A DNA stretch of 64,000 nucleotides from Castanea sativa (Eukaryota > Streptophyta > Magnoliopsida > Fagales > Fagaceae): positions 87,240,001-87,304,000 of the forward strand of contig NC_134013.1 in NCBI RefSeq assembly GCF_040712315.1, written 5' to 3'. Below, piece after piece: positions 57,868-64,000 of the stretch (position 1 is the first letter of the stretch; each line of letters begins with the position of its first letter). A model generated the notes under the pieces. It worked only from the letters and a program-made list of their open reading frames with translations. It made no database searches and was not told where the DNA came from. The position numbers and the translations under genes were made by a program.

Positions 57868-60800
57868 CTACCTCTCTGTTTCAATACTCCTCTTCGCAAG
57901 CATGAGTGTTAAGAACACAGGAACCATGGCAGCACACAAATGCTTGAGTGTGTGCCCACTGACAATATGATGCGTCCATTCATAAATCACTTTATCGGTT
58001 GCTTCTTCCACCTTAGCTAGAAGATAAAATACTGCATGCAATGAATTAGAGTCATACTCAGCATAGCACAAGCATTAAGAGATTTCGGTCATTTAGAAAA
58101 GGAAACCAATTGTTGAAAACACAAACCTGCAGCCCAAAGCCAGTATGAAGAATGTGTGTACATTGGAGGCAACAAGATAGCCATCACAGGAATGGCAATG
58201 CAAGGAACAAACTGAATCAGGGCATATGGGCGGAGGTCATCAAAAAACCTGCAAAAAACAAATTCCAGCATTACACACTCAACTGGAAATGCAATTAAAA
58301 ATAAATAAAAATCTCTAGATATCTGATTTTTCCTTTTTTTTTTTAATATTTTTTTATAGAATATAGATAATAAAAGGCACTAAAATGGGGTGCAATCGAA
58401 GGACACAGGTGATAGGCAAATGGGATCGCTTCAAAAAGAATCTAGAAATATTTTTGAAAATATTATATGAAATTAAGAATCTAGAAATATTATATGAAAT
58501 TAAGAAATCTTCATACAATATCTTCCAATAATTTTTTTTTCAATTATTTTGAAAATATTCTTTAAGGGTTTCTTAATTTTTGCGCCAAAATCATAACTCA
58601 TTTTACTGTAGAAAAGAAAACAAGTCACTTCACAATATATATATATACACACACACACATACATGCACATTTATTATAAGTAATAATATATTAAAATCCA
58701 CTAATATAAGGAAGGACCGGAAATAGCATATAGAAAGTTTATTGGAAATCACCACCCAATAGAGCTTAAACCAATGAAATAAGTAATGTGCTTGCCTCCA
58801 ATAAAAAATACTTATTATTCCTGTCATAAGTAGTGGTATGAGGGAGATTGTTCCCTTCCTCTCATCAATCCTTTCGATGATAAAGATCGACATTACTGAT
58901 GTGAAGGCAATGGTCATCTGTGATTGTCATTAACAGCTAATACATCAGAGTTGATATAATACCGTCTAAACATTTTTTTTTTTAAACATTTTTCTGAGAA
59001 ACTGAATTTCTTCATCACAAGATCAAACTTACAGGCAAGCGATCCCACACAAGACGAGCATCATTTGGCTTGAGATGATAGTATGCGGATCCAAAAGCAA
59101 CAGCAGCAACACCAATGTAAAAACATGTCCAACCCCAAAGCTCACCTTGCATACTTTTCTTGTAAATAATGAACCATGATCAGTACTAACAAGCCTAAAA
59201 AATATTCCTTTGGAATTTCTTCTTGTTTTTTAAGCTCATTTGGGAATGTATTAAAATGATAGTTAGAAAAACCAAATTACCTCAGCTTAAAATAGTTCCT
59301 ATAATAGCAAAGCACAAGTCCTACGACACCAATAACCAGGAATGGAAAATTTGAAACCACATTTAGTGTATTAGGAATACCTGAAAAATCACACACAAAA
59401 AGCTGTCAGTTGTAACATTTTCTTTACTAACAATCAAGCTTAGTCCCAACATTTTTGGTCGGCTATGGATCCTTGATGTAGTGGATCCATTAATAACAAC
59501 AACAACAACCAAGTCAGCTGGATCCATTAACAATAAAATGAATAAATTTTGATTTTAAAAAGAGACGGGGTGGGGAGGTAAAGTTTAGGCTCTGTCAACC
59601 TACCACAGCCCTCCATCTTTTCTTGGGCTTGGATCCATTCATAATAAAGTGAATTTTAAAAACCTGTCCCCATGAAGGATAGGCACAATTAAAAAGCTTC
59701 TTTTTTTGTGTTGTGGAACCTCACCAAGGCAGGGCTCTTTGGACCCACCCACCCCTAAACCCTGGATACTTGCAATTGCTTGCGAACCACAAATATCAAG
59801 TAGGTGAGGGTGTATTGTGAGCAATTGAACCAAGTCACTCCAGTTGGAGCAGGATTGTCCACTAACCTCACCAATTGGCCCACACCCTTGCAGGCAAGCA
59901 AACCAAACCAATCCCCACCCCCTTCCCCCAAAAAAAGATATATCCCCAACCCCATCCCACCCCCCTCTTCTATATTCCAAAATTCTAAAAACTTGAAAAC
60001 ATGAGCATCCTTGGATAGGCCCAACACTTTTTTTTCTTTTTGATAAGTAATAAAGATTCATTGATAATAAAAAGAGAGGGACATTACACCCAAGTACACA
60101 GGAAGTATACAGGGGGGAACAAATCAAAAACGAACATTACAAAAGTCAAGTAAATCCAAAAGAGAAGAAAAAGGTTGGTTTCTCCACACAAAGAATCAGT
60201 CAAGTAAGGTTCAGAAAAATAGAAGCTTGAGATCAGGCATGAAACTCTCATTGTCATCAAAACATCTGTTATTTCTCTCCTTCCGAATACACCACATCAA
60301 ACAATGAGGAACGGCCTTCCAAATATCTCCATTACGATGGCGGCCTTCCACATATCAACTAAATAATTAGTTAAATTGATGTTGGTCGCTCATAACACAA
60401 CCAATAAGTGCCAAGAGCCTAGTAGCTCAACTAGTTCACACCTCTTGGTGTTTCCAAAAGAGACATCTGGGGTTCAAATCCCCTTTCCCAACTATTGAAT
60501 TATCACAAATAACACAACCGCTAAGTGAAAAGCCAACCTATTCAACATACATATACTGTCAAGAGTTTTATTTTAACACTCTTTAAGGCTAATTGGTAGC
60601 TAAGTCACAGTAGGCTTCCTGACTCTCACTGTTTAATGTTTATTGAACATGAACATTTAAGCAAAGGCTTGCTGTAGTAGCTTGACAAAGGCATAAGCCA
60701 CACAGGAAAAGGGCTATGCATTAACTAGACAAGTCAATGCCTTCATGGAAAATTATAAGGCTCAATGGCCAAGGCATGAAGGCGTGAATAAAAGGTCCAT

Positions 60801-62551
60801 GCCACTACTAGATAAGTAGCATAAAACACGTGCATCGCAGGGTTCTTGTGAGTCTCAAAGGCCATGGTATTGAAGGCCTAAGAAGCGTAAAACATATACA
60901 CCCCAGGCTAAAAATAAGGTTTTCAAAATGGCCCCAAATGTCTTTTTTGAGTTCTAAAGTAATTTATGGCCACTTTGCCAAGAGCCTTGTAACTAAACTG
61001 GTTGGCAACTTCTGGTGTTTCCAAAAACGACATCCAAGATTCAAATCCCCTCTCCCCTAACTATCAAATTATCAAAAAATATTTTATGGTCACTTTACAA
61101 TAAATTCAACTTACAAATGCCTCTAAGACTTTGAATATAGGTATATAACCATAACCACAAATGCCCTAGCCCCAACAGAAGTTTCTACATTAAACACATT
61201 TTTTAGCTCCTTTGAATGAATGCCGACATTTTTTTGTTCTTTTGCTTTTTGGTTATAAGAAATTTATAAAAGTGCCAAAGATTATCGTCACACATCCTAG
61301 CCATACCAAGACACACTTGTTAGCAGGTTTATCGTCACTTTCATCTTTGTCTTCCTCTTTCACAGCAGAAGCCCAATTTATGAGCTCAAGCATAAGCTAT
61401 CCATACCTCTTTGTAGACTTGTTTCCACCTTCAACAACAACAACACCAATACCATCATAAAACACAGCACATCCATACAAGCAGTTCTCTTAGGCATTAA
61501 CATCAATGTTGAAGCGAGTCTGTGGATGTGACAGGTCATTGATCTTATAAACCAATGTATTCGGCTCATCAAAAAGCTTTTTCTTTCTTTTCCTGGCACT
61601 CAGCAGGAGAAAGTTTGCAAGCAATATTCCTATCTATGTGAGCTTGCACATGTTCAGCAGCTTCATTCCTGATTCTCTTTCAAACCTAGTTGGATATTGG
61701 GATGCTTCAGAGCCAAGGACTTTACTTTCATCAGATTGCTCATTTTAACATTTGGATTAGGAAACTCAATCGGGCCTTGCCTAATCATCTCCTGCCTATC
61801 TTTCTCCCTAGCCAAACATCGCTCAACTGGGCGAGCATGTTCAACATAGATAGTGATCTTCTCCATCTTTAGTTTATTTTTCAACCACAGTTTCATCAGT
61901 AATGTCACCATAAGTACCGGACTGCAAAAGAGGCGTATCCCACCAATCAATATCAGGAATTGGGTCTTCTATCAAATTTGGATTAATATCACTATCACAC
62001 CTTCTGCTCTTTCGCATGTGCTTCTCCAAATTTACTCTTCAATTTAATATGCTCGGCCTCTTTTGACAACATGCCTTCTTCAACAAATTGGGAATTCATC
62101 CTCTTAGGCCTCAAAATCTTAGTTTAGTTAATACCCATCTCCTAGCATCAAAATAAGGATTTAAATCTGGATCAACATCCAATTCAGGTTTCAGAATGTG
62201 CAATTCTTTCTCTCCCCCTCTCTCTCTCTCAAACGGAAACAACAACGACAGAAAAAGCAGTTCAAATTACACACACACATATATCACCGCCTATAAATGC
62301 ATCACAGCCCACATATAAATATGCAAAAAATATTCTATCATATGTTATAGAAATAAATAAAAAGTGAAGAAGAAGAAGAAGAAATTGATGAAGAATTAGG
62401 AGCCCTAAAAAAAGAGAATAGTACCGAAGAATTCGCGATGATCGGCGAAATCGTGGTAAGCTTCATTCTGAGGAATGGCAGGGGTCACGATCATAAGCAC
62501 CACGAAGCACACAATCGCTACAATCCATACGTAAACGGTCCGTTTCCTCAT
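57868..62551 (-). CDS. Ceramidase-family membrane protein (alkaline phytoceramidase-like)
   Basis: Six exons on the minus strand join in frame: 62551-62425, 59380-59281, 59153-59033, 58917-58796, 58248-58127 and 58031-57868, 756 bases, 251 residues. Intron 4 has a GC donor (AG then GCAAG); the others are GT-AG. The protein has about seven hydrophobic segments, starting with VWIVAIVCFVVLMIVTPAI. Conserved ceramidase (PF05875, CREST superfamily) residues are visible: GSAYYHLKPNDARLVWDRLP with the Ser, His and Asp of the metal site, and GHTLKH near the C-terminus with the other two His. Such enzymes cleave ceramide or phytoceramide to a sphingoid base and fatty acid in ER or Golgi membranes. Substrate is inferred from family. 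The first intron is about 3 kb and full of insertions; the coding frame is intact. Confidence 0.9.
60030..60350 (-). mobile_element. LINE (L1-type) 3' end in intron 1 of the ceramidase-family gene
   Basis: On the minus strand a peptide VPHCLMWCIRKERNNRCFDD, typical of the last domain of plant L1 LINE proteins, is followed by a 3' tail with GTGTACTTGGGTGTAATGTC, then TTTATTATCAATGAATC and TTACTTATCAAAAAG and an A-rich end (T run at 60028-60038 on the plus strand). 5'-truncated; same strand as the host gene. Confidence 0.8.
60413..60493. mobile_element. SINE-like segment, tRNA-derived B box
   Basis: GAGCCTAGTAGCTCAACTAG and, 45 bases later, GGGGTTCAAATCCCC, a Pol III B-box-like motif. A related segment lies at 60984-61065. 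Boundaries uncertain. Confidence 0.45.
60984..61065. mobile_element. SINE-like segment, second copy
   Basis: Shares GAGCCTTGTAACTAAACTGG, TGGTGTTTCCAAAA and GATTCAAATCCCCTCTCCCC with 60413-60493. Lies in the same intron. Confidence 0.45.
61240..62215 (-). pseudogene. Processed pseudogene of PRP3 (U4/U6 snRNP protein) in an intron
   Basis: Read on the minus strand, continuous fragments match the C-terminal half of the plant U4/U6 small nuclear ribonucleoprotein Prp3: PELDVDPDLNPYFDAR near 62190, DINPNLIEDPIPDIDWWDTP near 61960, KITIYVEHARPVERCLAREK, SNLMKVKSLALKHPNIQLG, VQAHIDRNIACKLSPAE, and KLFDEPNTLVYKINDLSHP further left. Stops and frameshifts are scattered. No intron interrupts a span that should cover several exons of the parent gene, so this is a retrocopy. 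It is 5'-truncated, lies in intron 1 of the ceramidase-family gene and has the same orientation. Confidence 0.85.
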
Positions 62552-64000
62552 TTCTCACGCTGCACTGCACTGCACAGTTCTGATTTTTGGTAAAAGGATA
62601 GAAAGAGAGAGACTGACAGAGAAAGATAAAGGTGTCCGATATTGACTGATGAGTTGTTTTTGCTTTTGATTTTGAATTTTTGACATTTCTATCTTTTTTT
62701 GGACGGGTATACGGGTCGGGTTTATTTGAAGTCAACATGATTCAAGAATCAGCACCACCAAAGAACCGACTACCAAACGGTCCAAAATCCAAACCACAAC
62801 GCCCGGGTTACTCTATCTCATGTTAGCATTGTACCCGGTGGAGCATAGCTGTCACATGTTAAATATGTACTCAACATTTATACTAAAGTGGCCCCTCCAT
62901 CAATCCATGTGAATGATACCGTATCTTTTGCTCATCCTATATATATAGGACGCTTCTCTAATAAGTATGAATAGGATGAAGGAATAACATAAGATAGTTT
63001 TTTCTTATGTAATGAGCATAGAAGATAAGCCTACATGGTCTATCAACCTAAAAAGGATGCCTACAAAGGATAATCAACCTGCACGTACACGTTAGAGTCG
63101 GTTTGAAATACTTTTATTTCGCTGAAATTGAAAACTTTTCATTAAAAGTACTATTGATAAAAATAAAAATTAGTTGAAATAGTACAATAGAATCCATAAT
63201 AGTACTAAAAAGTGCAATAAGACCCATAAATAGTAACAAAATAAGTTGAATAGTAAAATAAATTAGCAAAATTAAGTCATGCCAAACGCCCACTTAATCA
63301 TTTATTATGGCTCACCTATCGTTACTTGTAATTATTATAACGTGACAATTGGGCTTTGTGTAACTATGAAAAATGTATCATAAGACTATGCTCTGTCACT
63401 AAATCAATGAGATGGCGTGTTAAACTCAACTTTTGTGAAAAGGGACTCTATAAATTCCCCCATCAAAACAAAGACAAAAGGTATGCACTTCTTATTCCAA
63501 CACTTTGCCATTTTTCATTGAGCTTGTTGTGTGTTTTTCTTCATCGACTATTCTAATTTTGTCATTTTGAATGCTACCCACCCATGAATCCTAGCATGTC
63601 CAACCTCTATATCAAATGTAATCTTTATTGTAGTTATTTGTTTTCCATTTCACCCAACTATATTTGGCTCCTATAGGGGATAATCATAATCCTATGGTCT
63701 ATAGACACCAACTTGGGAGCTTTAGCAATAAAAATGTTAGGGGACTTTTGCTTCACGACAGTGACACCATGGGCAGGGGGCACCAAAGTCATGGTTGTGG
63801 CTGTCGATAACGGGTAAACTTTGAGATCCATTAGTTTATTGGCTCATGGCAAGATGAATATTGATGTTTTTTATTTCTCGTCACTCATCATTGGCTTGTG
63901 TCGTGTGTAAAGGTTGTTGTTTTATTTGTTTCAATATTTGAGCAAATCACAAATTATTTTTGGGTGAGACCTTTTCACAGCAGTCACACACTCAAAATAC
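62552..64000. other. 5' flank of the ceramidase-family gene and intergenic DNA
   Basis: The first ~150 bases should hold the 5' UTR and core promoter of the minus-strand gene. Beyond this is AT-rich DNA with no supported coding region; short open frames (for example 63356-63556) lack domains. Confidence 0.5.

Noticed and set aside
59639..60127. Minus-strand 162-codon frame in intron 1 of the ceramidase-family gene
   Set aside because: It overlaps the LINE 3' tail and intronic sequence; Gly/Trp-rich without a domain.

Overview
This is nuclear DNA of a flowering plant. Genes have spliced introns with GT-AG borders (one GC-AG), there are intron-containing elongator tRNA-Met genes, a class I chitinase, a class XII-type LRR receptor kinase, and a dense mixture of plant transposons (hAT, MULE, PIF/Harbinger-like, Ty1-copia, Ty3-gypsy, LINE, an endogenous pararetrovirus). 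The TE flavour suggests a woody eudicot, possibly Fagales; that is inference and not proven here.

Layout. 1-6.7 kb: a wrecked chitinase copy (chiA, minus strand) with a decayed hAT transposon inside its second exon. 6.8-10.1 kb: duplicated unit A with a tRNA-Met gene and an unidentified coding remnant. 10.1-15.6 kb: Ty1-copia fragments and MITEs. 16.2-20.8 kb: a Pack-MULE-like element with a 9-bp target duplication whose ~364-bp terminal inverted repeats both contain the first coding exon of an E2F-like transcription factor; a second, 1.25-kb inverted-repeat element is nested in it. 21.4-27.2 kb: a Ty3-gypsy deletion derivative with 521-bp LTRs, a gag fused to the tail of pol, and a decayed antisense gene. 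28.7-30.7 kb: a 2.0-kb solo LTR. 30.9-34.1 kb: tandem ~385-bp repeats, the last copy split by a 1.44-kb non-autonomous hAT. 34.4-40.7 kb: an intact two-exon LRR receptor kinase gene. 41-43.3 kb: retroelement remnants. 43.5-49.3 kb: duplicated unit B (tRNA-Met, the same coding remnant) followed by chiB, a chitinase gene intact except for one in-frame TGA. 49.3-53 kb: a broken, rearranged endogenous pararetrovirus. 53.1-54.9 kb: a partial third unit (C) with a third identical tRNA-Met gene. 55-57.5 kb: LINE fragment and a GC-rich MITE. 57.9-62.6 kb: an intact six-exon ceramidase-family gene whose first intron holds a PRP3 retrocopy, a LINE tail and SINE-like copies.

Only two protein genes look functional: the LRR receptor kinase and the ceramidase-family membrane protein. 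The three tRNA-Met genes are also probably functional. The chitinases and the receptor kinase are defence-type genes in a locus shaped by segmental duplication and repeated transposon insertion. Exon borders were chosen by eye from splice consensus, reading-frame continuity and family conservation.
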